A DNA stretch of 64,000 nt from Comamonadaceae bacterium OTU4NAUVB1. Lineage in GTDB: Bacteria; Pseudomonadota; Gammaproteobacteria; Burkholderiales; Burkholderiaceae_C. The number at the start of each line of letters is the position of its first letter. Positions within the stretch are counted from its first letter, which is position 1. This document shows, one piece after another, positions 8,296 to 17,996 of the stretch. The position numbers and the translations under genes were made by a program. Location: NCBI GenBank assembly GCA_024372625.1, contig CP099607.1:248001-312000 (forward strand). Reading direction: 5' to 3'. Under the pieces are notes generated by a model. The model was not told the origin of the DNA, ran no database searches, and was given only the letters and a program-made list of their open reading frames with translations.

Positions 8296-8663
8296 GCGGC
8301 CGCGCCGTCGGGGCGGCCGGCCGGGCCGTCCGCGTCCCCGTCCCCGTCCGACGGATCGAGCACCACGTCGAGCAGGCGGATGTACTGCTGGCCGCCGTGC
8401 ATGTCGCGCTCGACCGCGCCGCCCTGGGCGTGGCGGCGCGGGTAGGAGATCTTCACCACCCGCAGTTCCGGCACGGCGAAGTGCTTGACCTGGGCCGGAT
8501 CGACGTCGAACAGCGCGCCGATCGCCGCCGGCCGCAGCTGCGGCGCGAAGGCGTAGCGGTCGAACGCGGCCTGGTCGGCGAACGACAGGTCCAGCGTGAT
8601 CCAGAACGGGCCGGCGTTCTTCGAGCGCACGTGCCGGCAGACGTCGTCGACGGTCTCAGCCAT
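8292..8663 (-). CDS. DUF4387 protein
   Basis: 123 residues with the DUF4387 core: VRSKNAGPFWITLDLSF, YAFAPQLRPAAIGALFDVDP, HFAVPELRVVKISYPRR and DMHGGQQYIRLLDVVL. The C-terminal 20 residues are Asp/Gly/Pro-rich. The family is coded directly after AtuA-like proteins and is probably a partner subunit. The ATG lies inside the end of the AtuA-like gene (8-bp overlap). Its stop TAG overlaps that of the Bug gene on the other strand. Confidence 0.88.
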   Translation of the reverse strand: MAETVDDVCRHVRSKNAGPFWITLDLSFADQAAFDRYAFAPQLRPAAIGALFDVDPAQVKHFAVPELRVVKISYPRRHAQGGAVERDMHGGQQYIRLLDVVLDPSDGDGDADGPAGRPDGAAA

Positions 8664-10050
8664 GGGCCACCTCCCGGCGCGGGGCGAACACGGTGCGCAC
8701 CAGTTCGGCCGGGTCGTCCACCGCGACCACGTGGTTCAGCCGGAACTCGAACACCTGGCCGCGCTCGATCTCCGCCGGCGAGAACGGGAACGCGTAGCTC
8801 GGCATCGGGTCGCCCTCCTCCAGCGGCAGGTGGAACAGCCACGGGTTGCAGGTCTTGGCGATCTGCGTGGCGATGGCCTGGGTCGACGCGGTGGCGACGA
8901 ACAGCAGGCCGATCTCGCGCGGCGCGGCCGTGCCGGCGGCCACCGGCGCGCCGTCGACCGCGTTCCAGCCGTAAGGGCGCAGCGAGAGGTCGAAGACGCC
9001 GGCGCGCTCGCCCATGGCCTCGCGCACCCGGGTGGTGAGCACGCCGTGCAGCCGCGCGAGGAAGCGCTCGGGCTCGGCGAGCACCTTGCGGTCCTGGATG
9101 CCGACCAGCATCAGGGTCTGGAAGGCGCCGCCGGCCGCGCCCTCGAGCTTCATGGTGTAGGGCCGGGGCAGGAAGCGCGAACCCGTGACGCGCACCGAGC
9201 GCGCGTCGAGCGCCGTATAGCGCGCCCGCGTCACGTCCAGGATGCCGCCAGGCTCGTGCAGCAGGAACGGGTCGCTGTTCTCGTAGAGCATGTGGGCCGA
9301 GACGGTGTCGACGGTGCAGCGGTTGCCCTCGGACAGCGGCTCGACGTCGAAGTGGTCGGCGCCCACGCGGATCAGCACGCCGCCGTTGCGCGGCCGCTCG
9401 GTGCACAGGCCGCCGCATTCGGCGATCTTGCCGGCGTGCCAGGCCGGCCCGGCGCCGGCGCCGCGCATCAGCGGCACCGCCGCGAGCACGGCCGTGTCGG
9501 TGGTGCGCCCGCCCAGCACGATGTCGGCGCCGGCGGCCAGGGCGGCGACGTAGGGCTCCGGCCCCATCAGCGCGACGACGTGGTCGCAGGCCTCGAACAG
9601 CGCCGGCTCGGCCGAGGTCATGGGGGCCAGCGGCGTCACGTTCCCGGCGCGCGCGCGCCGCGCCATCGCGGCGGGCGACTGCTCGCTGTAGAGCAGCGCG
9701 ATGCGCGGGGCGAGCCCCTCCTCGGCCGCGATCTCGCGCGCGATGTCGTGCGTCCAGTCGAGCGCCGCGTCGCTGCCGGAGGTGCCGCACGAGCCGATCA
9801 GCAGCGGGATGCCGGCCGAGGCCTGCGCCCGCATCAGGATCGCCAGGTCGGTCTTGACCGCGTCGCGCGAGTACTTGGCCAGCCCGGTGGCCAGGTAGGC
9901 CGGGCCGCTGTCGGTGGAGCCGGCGTCGCAGGCGATGGCGTGCGCGCCGGCGGCGAGGCCCGCGGCGACGTCGCTCGCCCGCACGCCCATGCCCAGGGCG
10001 CCGATGGGAACGAGGATGGCGGTGGTGTGGGGGTCGGGGTCGGAGGTCAT
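8656..10050 (-). CDS. AtuA-like protein (DUF1446, acyclic terpene utilisation family)
   Basis: 464 residues from the ATG at 10050 (MTSDPDPHTTAILVPIGALG). The frame stays open to 10197, but that part is Arg/Pro-rich and not family-like. Typical blocks are CDAGSTDSGPAYLATG, LIGSCGTSGSDAALDW, GADIVLGGRTTDTAVLAA, KIAECGGLCTERP and EPGGILDVTRARY. AtuA is needed for citronellol/geraniol catabolism in Pseudomonas, but AtuA/DUF4387 pairs outside atu clusters have no known reaction. No other atu genes are present, so a terpene substrate is not implied. Confidence 0.88.
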   Translation of the reverse strand: MTSDPDPHTTAILVPIGALGMGVRASDVAAGLAAGAHAIACDAGSTDSGPAYLATGLAKYSRDAVKTDLAILMRAQASAGIPLLIGSCGTSGSDAALDWTHDIAREIAAEEGLAPRIALLYSEQSPAAMARRARAGNVTPLAPMTSAEPALFEACDHVVALMGPEPYVAALAAGADIVLGGRTTDTAVLAAVPLMRGAGAGPAWHAGKIAECGGLCTERPRNGGVLIRVGADHFDVEPLSEGNRCTVDTVSAHMLYENSDPFLLHEPGGILDVTRARYTALDARSVRVTGSRFLPRPYTMKLEGAAGGAFQTLMLVGIQDRKVLAEPERFLARLHGVLTTRVREAMGERAGVFDLSLRPYGWNAVDGAPVAAGTAAPREIGLLFVATASTQAIATQIAKTCNPWLFHLPLEEGDPMPSYAFPFSPAEIERGQVFEFRLNHVVAVDDPAELVRTVFAPRREVAHG

Positions 10051-10653
10051 GGATCGGCGATCGTGAAGGCGAGGAAAGACGGAGATTATTCCGGGCCCGC
10101 GCCGGGGTCCCGGCCGGGCGAGGCGCGCGCGATGCCGGCGGGTTCGGCGACGCGAACGGAACAGGCCCGTGGCCGGATCCACGCCGCGAGGGTCCATGGC
10201 CTCTCCCAGACCCGGCTGTGTGCGCTAGCGCACCGACACCCTGTCACGCATTGCGTACAACCGCCGCATCCCGGTGTTGATTCAGTTCGTGTTCAGGTAC
10301 GAAGGAGATTTCAAGAACCCGCATCGGTCATCGAGTCAGTCAATCAAAGACGTTCCACGCACGCACCGTCGCGGCACGGATCATGGGTGCGGATCGATTT
10401 CCCGCGACCCGGATTCTTTTTTCCGTTTTTTCAGGCGGACGCCGCGGGCGTCGCGCCACCCTGCGCGCGACCCGGGCATCGGCCGTCAATTCGGCTGGGT
10501 CCGGCGCCAATTCGGGCCGCCATCGCCGAGGCGATGGAAAGACGCGCCCGGACGCCATGGAGTCGAATTGCTTTGTATTAGCCCGTGCTTCCGGCCATTT
10601 GATCGATCCCCGCGCCGCCCCACCGGCGCGCCGCAAAAAAAGAAAGGCTGACG
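10051..10653. other. Intergenic region with 14-bp palindrome, no gene supported
   Basis: 603 bases separate the AtuA-like gene from the orphan gene at 10654. Composition is less GC-rich, with poly-T/poly-A patches near 10420 and 10630. A perfect palindrome GTGCGCTAGCGCAC lies at 10220-10233. A 125-codon frame at 10274-10651 has an AAGGAG-like stretch nearby, but its product is Arg/Pro/His-rich without family features, so it is not called. Confidence 0.5.
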
Positions 10654-11568
10654 ATGCGCCAGGAATTTCTGGAAGACCCCGACGTGCGCGAATTCACCGA
10701 ATGGCTCGCGCGCCATCTGGGCCGGCTGGACGTGCAGCTCAACATGAGCGTGTCGCCCTACATGCCCGAGGGCATGAACGCCGTCACGACCTTCGACCGC
10801 CTCGTTCCGGACCATTACCGGTGGCGCTTCACGGGCATGGCGACGGGCGACTGGCGCGAGACGATCCTGCGCATGCAGGAACTCGCGCACGGCCTGCGCA
10901 CCGCCGTGGCCCGGCACGACGCGCCGGCCACCCACGCCGCGTGCAACGCCATCGTCGAGTGGGGCGCCGACCGCAACAGCCGCGTGGGTGCCAGCGCCTA
11001 CTTCGTGGGACTGGGCGACCGGCTGCCGACCTACCTGGCGACGACCGCGGAGGCCCTCCGCCTCGCCCGGCCGGACCCGTCGGGCAACTTCCGCGGCATT
11101 CCGCGCATGAATTCGACACTCTGCAAGGTCCACGCGCTCTACGCCGCCGACGGCCTGCCGATCTACGAGTCGCGCGTGGCGGCCTCCATCGGCACGCTGG
11201 TCGAGCTGTGGCGCCGGCAGACCGACCGGGCGATGCTGCCGCTGCCGCCGATGCTGCGCTTTCCCGCCGTCGGCAACCAGCTGCAGCGGCGCGTGCGGCG
11301 GGCCTTCCCGGACGCGGTCGATCCGGGCGTGCTCAGCTACAACATCGGCTCGGAGATCGCGACCGCCGGGCGCTGGGCCAGCGCCGCCGTGCGCCTGGGA
11401 CTGCTGATGCAGGAGACCCTGCGCCGCGGCCCGCGCCACCTCTTCGTGGCCTGGCCGCTGCGCCTCACCTCGCGCACGACCGAGGCACGCATGGCGGCGT
11501 TCATCGGCGCGCTGTTCGTCGCGGGCTACGACCCGCGCTCCATGGTCGCGGAAGCGCACCAGCACTGA
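10654..11568 (+). CDS. Conserved-looking protein of unknown function
   Basis: 304 residues, not recognised. It looks soluble: no signal peptide and no clear membrane helix. It is rich in Arg and Ala, with a mid-protein block MNSTLCKVHALYAADGLP followed by IYESRVAASIG (about residues 152-180), and YNIGSEIATAGRW near 230. GAAAGG about eight bases before the ATG serves as ribosome binding site. Codon use is like a genuine gene of this genome. It stands alone between two intergenic regions of about 600 and 460 bases that are richer in A+T than the rest, which fits an acquired gene. No function is proposed. Confidence 0.7.
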   Translation: MRQEFLEDPDVREFTEWLARHLGRLDVQLNMSVSPYMPEGMNAVTTFDRLVPDHYRWRFTGMATGDWRETILRMQELAHGLRTAVARHDAPATHAACNAIVEWGADRNSRVGASAYFVGLGDRLPTYLATTAEALRLARPDPSGNFRGIPRMNSTLCKVHALYAADGLPIYESRVAASIGTLVELWRRQTDRAMLPLPPMLRFPAVGNQLQRRVRRAFPDAVDPGVLSYNIGSEIATAGRWASAAVRLGLLMQETLRRGPRHLFVAWPLRLTSRTTEARMAAFIGALFVAGYDPRSMVAEAHQH

Positions 11569-12027
11569 TCGAGGGGCCCCCTCGTGGCGTGGCGGAGGCC
11601 CTTGGGGGCCGTCGCGAGGCGCTCCGACCGCCGGCGACGCGCCCTTTTTGCAACGCAGTTGCAATTTTCCCCAAAAATTTCCGTCCGGTTCCACCGTCCG
11701 ATTCGAGGCCCGAAAGACGCGCCTGCTCGCGACGAACGGTGAATCGGGAATTCGCATCGCGGGAAGGCGCGCGCGTGATTCGCGAATTGGGGGGTTTTGA
11801 TGCTGGTTTTCCCTGCCTAGGATCGCAACGCTTAAATCGATGGTTTTAGAAGCCTCTTTTTTCGCGCTCGATGATCCGGCGCCCGATTTCGCCTTTCGCG
11901 GGACCCCAGGGAAAACCATTGCCAATTCAACGAATACTTTCTGAGTATTGATTCAAGAAATTACAAAAGCTACATTTTTGGTTCCATATCGATTCAACCC
12001 CTTGCTACCAATTGCCGAAGGACCATC
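11569..12027. other. AT-richer intergenic region upstream of the pilin gene
   Basis: 459 bases without a supported gene. Just after the orphan gene lies a GC-rich inverted repeat (CGAGGGG/CCCCTCG, 11570-11584) with no T-tract. At 11648-11664 two TTGCAA hexamers flank CGCAG. The last 150 bases are the most AT-rich of the whole Tad region and contain the pilin promoter candidate. Confidence 0.5.
11933..11976 (+). promoter_or_regulatory. Candidate sigma-70 promoter with overlapping inverted repeat, pilin gene
   Basis: TTGATT (11948-11953) and TACATT (11971-11976) are 17 bases apart, 51 bases before the pilin ATG; each matches the consensus at four of six positions. An inverted repeat AATACT-N5-AGTATT (11933-11949) overlaps the -35 box and could bind a regulator. 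The hexamer AGTATT occurs again at 24955-24960, just upstream of the Crp/Fnr gene. Confidence 0.45.
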
Positions 12028-12213
12028 ATGAAAGCCGCATTTCTTAAATTCATCCGTGACGAACGTGGCGCCACCGCCATCGAATACGGGATCATCGCCG
12101 GCCTGATCGCCGTGGTTTTGATTGCCGCATTCGGACCGGCAGCCAACTCGATTTCGTCGCGGCTGACAACCGCGTTCGCCAACATCGCCACTCATCTCGC
12201 GACCATTCTTTGA
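12028..12213 (+). CDS. flp: Flp-type (type IVb) pilin
   Basis: 61 residues, the usual size of Flp pilins. A short basic leader (MKAAFLKFIRDERG) is followed by the class signature ATAIEYGIIAGLIAVVLI: the prepilin peptidase should cut after the glycine at residue 14 and the mature protein has Glu5 and Tyr6. It is the major subunit of the Tad adhesive pilus. AAGGA lies seven bases before the ATG. It has its own promoter candidate, fitting the need for much more pilin than assembly protein. Confidence 0.96.
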   Translation: MKAAFLKFIRDERGATAIEYGIIAGLIAVVLIAAFGPAANSISSRLTTAFANIATHLATIL

Positions 12214-12258
12214 GGCCGACGGTTCCAATCGGCGTCTGGATCTGTAATCGGTAAGCGT

Positions 12259-12780
12259 GTGCTGTTCGTCGCACTCGTGCTCTGGCTGACCGGAATCGTC
12301 CTCACCGACTTCGTCAAGCGCCGTGTTCCCAACCGCTGGCTGGTCGTCGGCGCCGGACTCGCCTTCGTCGCGCTGACCTGGAACGCCTCACCACTGGCCG
12401 TCACCTGGCAGGACGCACTGACCGGAGGCGGCGTCGCCTTCGTCGTCCTGCTGGGGTTCTACGCGCTGGGAATGATGGGCGCGGGCGACGTCAAGTTCGC
12501 GGCGGTGCTGGGCCTGTGGCTGGGCGGGCCGCCGCTGGTGCCGATCGCCGTCGGCGCCGGTCTATTGGCCGGCGGGCATGCGCTCGTCTGCCTCGCGCGC
12601 CGGCACGGACCCGCGCTGCTTCGACGCCAGCGGCAAGCGGCCGGAGCGATGCCCGCCAGTGCACCGATCGCGGGGCACGCATCGGCGAACGCGCCCGCGC
12701 TGGACGGGGCCATCCCCTATGCCGGCTACCTCGCGCTGATGGCGCTGCTGTGGATCGCGCTGAGCCTGGCGCCGCCTTGA
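12259..12780 (+). CDS. tadV: Prepilin peptidase TadV/CpaA (A24 family)
   Basis: 173 residues, polytopic, without the N-terminal methylase domain of PilD, as in TadV. Both aspartates of A24 peptidases are visible: LTDFVKRRVPNRW (about residue 14) and GAGDVKFAAVLG (about residue 75). It processes the Flp pilin and the TadE/F pseudopilins at the inner membrane. The start is a GTG with only a weak upstream purine stretch; no in-frame ATG is closer. Confidence 0.93.
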   Translation: MLFVALVLWLTGIVLTDFVKRRVPNRWLVVGAGLAFVALTWNASPLAVTWQDALTGGGVAFVVLLGFYALGMMGAGDVKFAAVLGLWLGGPPLVPIAVGAGLLAGGHALVCLARRHGPALLRRQRQAAGAMPASAPIAGHASANAPALDGAIPYAGYLALMALLWIALSLAPP

Positions 12781-12847
12781 GGTCGTTCTTGCACCCCCCT
12801 GCCCTTCACCCGCGCTCCTTGCTCACCCGGTTCCCGTCCGCCCCGCC

Positions 12848-13873
12848 ATGTTCCGCCTGACCCAGTTCCTCGCCGCCGCGCTGCTGCTTCTCGCCGTGCT
12901 GCTGGGGGTGTACGCGTGGCAGCTGGGTGGGCGGTCGGCGGCCACCCCGCCGGACGCCGCCCTCGCGGCGCCGGCCGCGCCCGTGGCGGCCACCTTCCCG
13001 GTCGTGGTCACACGCCGCCGGGTGGCCGCGGGCGAGGCGCTGACCGCCGACGCGGTGGCGGTGGTGCGCCTGCCCATCGATCCGCCCGGGGTCCTGCGCG
13101 AGACGGCCGCCGCCATCGGCCGGGTGCCGACCACGGAACTCGCCAGCGGCGCCCTGGTGATGGAGGGCGGCCTCGCCGCCGGTTTCGCGCTGCGTCTGGC
13201 CGAGGGCGAGCGCGCCGTGGCGATCCGGGCCGACGAGGTGCTGGGCGTCGCCAACCGGGTGCAGCCGGGCGATTTCGTCGACGTGTTCCTGATGCTCAAG
13301 ACCGACGGCCGCGAGGTGGCGCGCAGCCAGGCGCGCCTGCTGCTGTCGCGCCAGCGCGTGCTCGCCTACGGCGGCGCGTCGGTCGACGGCACGCCGGCGA
13401 CGGAAGGCGGCGCCCCCGGCGCGCCCGCCGCGAACCGCCCGCTGGAGGCAGCGCGCACGGCGGTGCTGGCGGTGCCGGTGGAGGACGTCGCGCGCCTCGC
13501 CCTGGGTGAGGCGAACGGCCGGCTGCTGCTGGCCCTGCGCCATCCCGGCGACACCGCGCGGCCCGACGCGTCGCTGTTCGCGACCCTGCCGGCGGCGCTG
13601 CGCCCGGTCGCCGGCGCGCCGTCCGGCGGCACGCTGCGGCCCATCGACCGGGCGCAGGCCGGCGTCGCGATGGCCGATCTGGCCGAGGGCGGCGGCGCGC
13701 CGTCGGCCCTGGCCGCGTTGCTTCCGCCGCCGCTCGCCGTCGCCGTGGGTTCACCGGGCGGCGCCACGGCGATGGGGGTCCGGCCGCGCGCGACGGGCGG
13801 CGCGGCCCCGGCGCGCGCGGGCATCGAGATCGAGTCGATCCGCGGCGACCGGCGCGAGACCGTCAGCTACTGA
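12848..13873 (+). CDS. cpaB: Flp pilus assembly protein RcpC/CpaB
   Basis: 341 residues: an N-terminal membrane anchor (residues 5-24), then a SAF domain (VVVTRRRVAAGEALTADAV, about 55-120), then the RcpC-type domain with QPGDFVDVFLMLK and VLAVPVEDVARLALGEANG. It acts in the periplasm with the secretin. The C-terminal 80 residues are Gly/Ala/Pro-rich and vary in the family. Gap to the secretin gene is 74 bases with a short CCCACG repeat and no promoter seen. Confidence 0.93.
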   Translation: MFRLTQFLAAALLLLAVLLGVYAWQLGGRSAATPPDAALAAPAAPVAATFPVVVTRRRVAAGEALTADAVAVVRLPIDPPGVLRETAAAIGRVPTTELASGALVMEGGLAAGFALRLAEGERAVAIRADEVLGVANRVQPGDFVDVFLMLKTDGREVARSQARLLLSRQRVLAYGGASVDGTPATEGGAPGAPAANRPLEAARTAVLAVPVEDVARLALGEANGRLLLALRHPGDTARPDASLFATLPAALRPVAGAPSGGTLRPIDRAQAGVAMADLAEGGGAPSALAALLPPPLAVAVGSPGGATAMGVRPRATGGAAPARAGIEIESIRGDRRETVSY

Positions 13874-13947
13874 GGCCGCCGGCCCACCACGCCCACGCCC
13901 ACGCCCACCCCCATCTCCACCCCCCGTTTCCCATCACCCGACGCACC

Positions 13948-15282
13948 ATGCCACCTCTCCTTCCCGCCCGCCTCGTCGCCGTGCCGGCCCGCGAGCGCCA
14001 TCGCGCACGGCCCGCCAGCGCCGTGCGTGCCGTGCGCGCGGGATGCGCGACGCTCGCGCTGCTGGCCGCCGGCGGCACCGCCGCCGTCGCCGCGACGGAC
14101 GCGCGCGAGTTCACGCTCGTGACGGGCACCCAGCGCGAGCTGCTGATCGACCGCGCCATCGAGCGGGTGGCGGTCGCCGACGAGGCGGTCGCCAGCGTGC
14201 TGGTGACGCGGCGCGGCCGGGGCGTCGACGGCGCCCGGCTGATCGTCACGGGCAAGGCGCCCGGGCGCACCACGCTCATGGTGTGGCGGCGCGACAGCGA
14301 CACCGCCACCACCTACGAGGTCGCGGTGCGGCGCCGCCAGACCGCGCTGGACGGCGCCTCGCCCAGCATGGAGGCGCACGCGCAGCGGCTGCAGGACGCG
14401 CGCTCCGCCACCGGCGCGGACGCCCCGACGGCCGACCGCTCGGTCGTCGACGTGCGCAGCCAGACCGTGCAGGTCGAAGTGCGGATCGTCGAGTTCAGCC
14501 GCAACGTGTTGAAGGAAGCCGGCATCAGCCTGTCGAGCTACGGCCCCAACAGCCGGGGCTTCAGCTTCCTGAACACCTCCGCGTCGTCGCTCAGCCAGGC
14601 GTTCAACCTGGTGCTGGGCTTCGGCAACGCGAACCAGGGGCGCGGCCTGGACCTGACGCTGCGCCTGCTGCAGGGCAACGGCCTGGCGCGGGTGCTGGCC
14701 GAGCCGACGCTGGTGGCCACGTCGGGCCAGAGCGCGAGCTTCCTGTCCGGCGGCGAGCTGCCCGTGCCCGTGCCCCAGGCCCTGGGCACCACCACCATCC
14801 AGTACAAGCCCTTCGGCATCGGCCTGACGGTGACGCCGACCGTGCTGTCCAACGAGCGCATCGCGCTCAAGGTGGCGCCGGAGGCGAGCGACCTCGACTA
14901 CACCAACGCGCTGAGCATCAACGGCACGCCCGTGCCCTCCATCACCACGCGCCGCGCCGACACGAGCGTCGAGCTGGGCGACGGCGAGAGCTTCATCATC
15001 GGCGGGCTGGTCAGCCGCACCACGCTGTCCAACGCCAGCAAGGTGCCGCTGCTGGGCGACCTGCCGGTGATCGGCCTGCTGTTCCGCCAGGGCAGCTACC
15101 GGATGACCGAAAAGGAACTCGTGATCATGGTCACCCCCCACCTGGTGCGGCCGATCGCGCGCGGCACCGACCTCTCGGCGCGCCTGCCCGGCGGCGCCGA
15201 ACAGCGCGAGGGCGCCGGCTGGAACCGCATCCTGCTGGGCGACATCACCGCGCGCGACGCCCTGCCGGGGTTCTCGAGATGA
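13948..15282 (+). CDS. cpaC: Tad secretin RcpA/CpaC
   Basis: 444 residues. The signal peptide ends near residue 50 (GTAAVAAT). A BON-like/pilus-assembly N-domain follows, with the beta pattern RAIERVAVADEAVASVLV and GKAPGRTTLMVWRR. Then comes the secretin core: VQVEVRIVEFSRNVLKEAGI, LARVLAEPTLVATSGQ, ASFLSGGELPVPVPQ, and near the C-terminus IIGGLVSRTTLSNASKVP, LGDLPVIGLLFRQ and ELVIMVTPHLV. It forms the outer-membrane ring through which the Flp pilus leaves. Its stop overlaps the ATG of the next gene. Confidence 0.95.
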   Translation: MPPLLPARLVAVPARERHRARPASAVRAVRAGCATLALLAAGGTAAVAATDAREFTLVTGTQRELLIDRAIERVAVADEAVASVLVTRRGRGVDGARLIVTGKAPGRTTLMVWRRDSDTATTYEVAVRRRQTALDGASPSMEAHAQRLQDARSATGADAPTADRSVVDVRSQTVQVEVRIVEFSRNVLKEAGISLSSYGPNSRGFSFLNTSASSLSQAFNLVLGFGNANQGRGLDLTLRLLQGNGLARVLAEPTLVATSGQSASFLSGGELPVPVPQALGTTTIQYKPFGIGLTVTPTVLSNERIALKVAPEASDLDYTNALSINGTPVPSITTRRADTSVELGDGESFIIGGLVSRTTLSNASKVPLLGDLPVIGLLFRQGSYRMTEKELVIMVTPHLVRPIARGTDLSARLPGGAEQREGAGWNRILLGDITARDALPGFSR

Positions 15283-16652
15283 AACCGTTCCTGTCCTCCC
15301 CGGCGTTCCCGCCGGCCGCCGCGCCCGCCGCGCCCGCCATCCCCGCCATCCCCGCCGGTGGCGAGACCTACCTGTGCGCCACCGACGACGCCGCGACGCT
15401 CGACTGGCTGGCCCACGGCCTGCACCGGCGCGGCCGGGTGGTGCCGGTGGCCTGCGGCTTGCGGGCCATCGACGAGGCCGTCGCCACCCTGCGCCCGCAG
15501 GCGGTGTTCCTGGATTTCTCCGGCCCGCGCGCGGCCACCGCCGCCGAGCTGCACCACCAGTTGCGCAAGGCCCGTCCCGACCTGCCCGTGCTGGGCACCG
15601 GCGCCTCGACCGAGCCCGCCGCGCTGCTGGCGGCGCTGCGCGCGGGCGTCGCCGACTTCGTCGACACGGCCGGCTCGCTGCACGACCTCAACGCGACGCT
15701 GGTCGCCCTGCTGCTGCGCCAGCGCGGCGCGACGTCGACCGGCGCGCCGGCCCCGGCGCGCCAGAGCGGCGCGCGCGGGCACGGGGTGGTGCTGCTGGGC
15801 GCGCGTCCCGGCCTGGGCGTGACGACCCTGGCGACCCACCTCGCGCTGCTGCTGCAGGACGCGGTCGGGCGCGTGGCCGCCACCCCCGCGGGCGGTCCGC
15901 CCGCGCGCGGCGTCGCGCTGCTCGACCTGGGCCTGCCCGCGCGCGACGGCCTGCTCTACCTCGACACCGCCAGCGACTTCAGCTTCTTCGACGGCGTGAG
16001 CCAGCTGCGCCGCCTCGACCAGACGCTGGCGCAGACCGCGCTGGCGCACCACGCCGACGGCCTGGCCGTGCTGCCGCTGTCGTGCGATCCGCTCCAGTGG
16101 CGCGCGACCGCCTCGGAGGACGACGCCGCCCTGCTGCAGCGCCTGCCCGACTTCTTCGACCACCAGGTCGCCGACCTCGGCGGCTGCACCCGGCCGGCCT
16201 TCATGGCCCAGTGCGTGCGCGAGGCCGACCGGGCCTGGATCGTGTGCGACCAGAGCATCGGCGGGCTGGTCTCCACGGCCCAGCTGCTGCGCGAGCTGGA
16301 GGGCCACGGCATCGGGCGCGAACGCATCGGGCTGGTGGTCAACCTGTTCGATCCGGCGCTGGCCGTCACGGCGCGCGACATGGCCCAGCGCCTGGAGCTG
16401 CCGCTCGCGCACGTGCTGCCGCAGCGCCGCGCCGCGCTGCTCGCGGCCGGGGCGCGCGGCCAGATGCTCGCGCGCGTGGCGCGCCACGATCCCTACGTGA
16501 ACGCCGTGCAGGCCATGGTGCGGGAGCTGCGCGGCGAGGCCGGCGCGACGGCGGCCGACGGCGCGTCGCGCCTGCCGGGACGCACGCCCTCGTCGTGGGC
16601 CGCGCTGGTGGCGCCCCTGTCGCGGCGCGGCCGCCGGGCCCGGGAACGCTGA
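15279..16652 (+). CDS. cpaE: Tad localisation ATPase TadZ/CpaE
   Basis: 457 residues starting at the ATG overlapping the secretin stop. The first 30 residues are Ala/Pro-rich. A receiver-like alpha/beta domain follows (about 32-145), with VFLDFSGPRAA and GVADFVDTAGSLHDL. The MinD/ParA-like ATPase domain starts near residue 168. Its P-loop reads GARPGLGVTTLATH: the lysine of GKT is a valine, a feature of several TadZ proteins that bind ATP weakly or dimerise without hydrolysis. TadZ places the Tad machine at the pole. Confidence 0.92.
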   Translation: MKPFLSSPAFPPAAAPAAPAIPAIPAGGETYLCATDDAATLDWLAHGLHRRGRVVPVACGLRAIDEAVATLRPQAVFLDFSGPRAATAAELHHQLRKARPDLPVLGTGASTEPAALLAALRAGVADFVDTAGSLHDLNATLVALLLRQRGATSTGAPAPARQSGARGHGVVLLGARPGLGVTTLATHLALLLQDAVGRVAATPAGGPPARGVALLDLGLPARDGLLYLDTASDFSFFDGVSQLRRLDQTLAQTALAHHADGLAVLPLSCDPLQWRATASEDDAALLQRLPDFFDHQVADLGGCTRPAFMAQCVREADRAWIVCDQSIGGLVSTAQLLRELEGHGIGRERIGLVVNLFDPALAVTARDMAQRLELPLAHVLPQRRAALLAAGARGQMLARVARHDPYVNAVQAMVRELRGEAGATAADGASRLPGRTPSSWAALVAPLSRRGRRARER

Positions 16653-16667
16653 GGCCGCGCGAACGCC

Positions 16668-17988
<1,321 letters not shown>

Positions 17989-17996
<8 letters not shown>

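Noticed and set aside
10274..10651. 125-codon frame upstream of the orphan gene with an AAGGAG-like site
   Set aside because: The site lies inside the frame rather than before its start, and the product is Arg/Pro/His-rich and unlike a protein of any known family.
11570..11584. Intrinsic terminator after the orphan gene
   Set aside because: The GC-rich inverted repeat leaves almost no loop and has no T-run.
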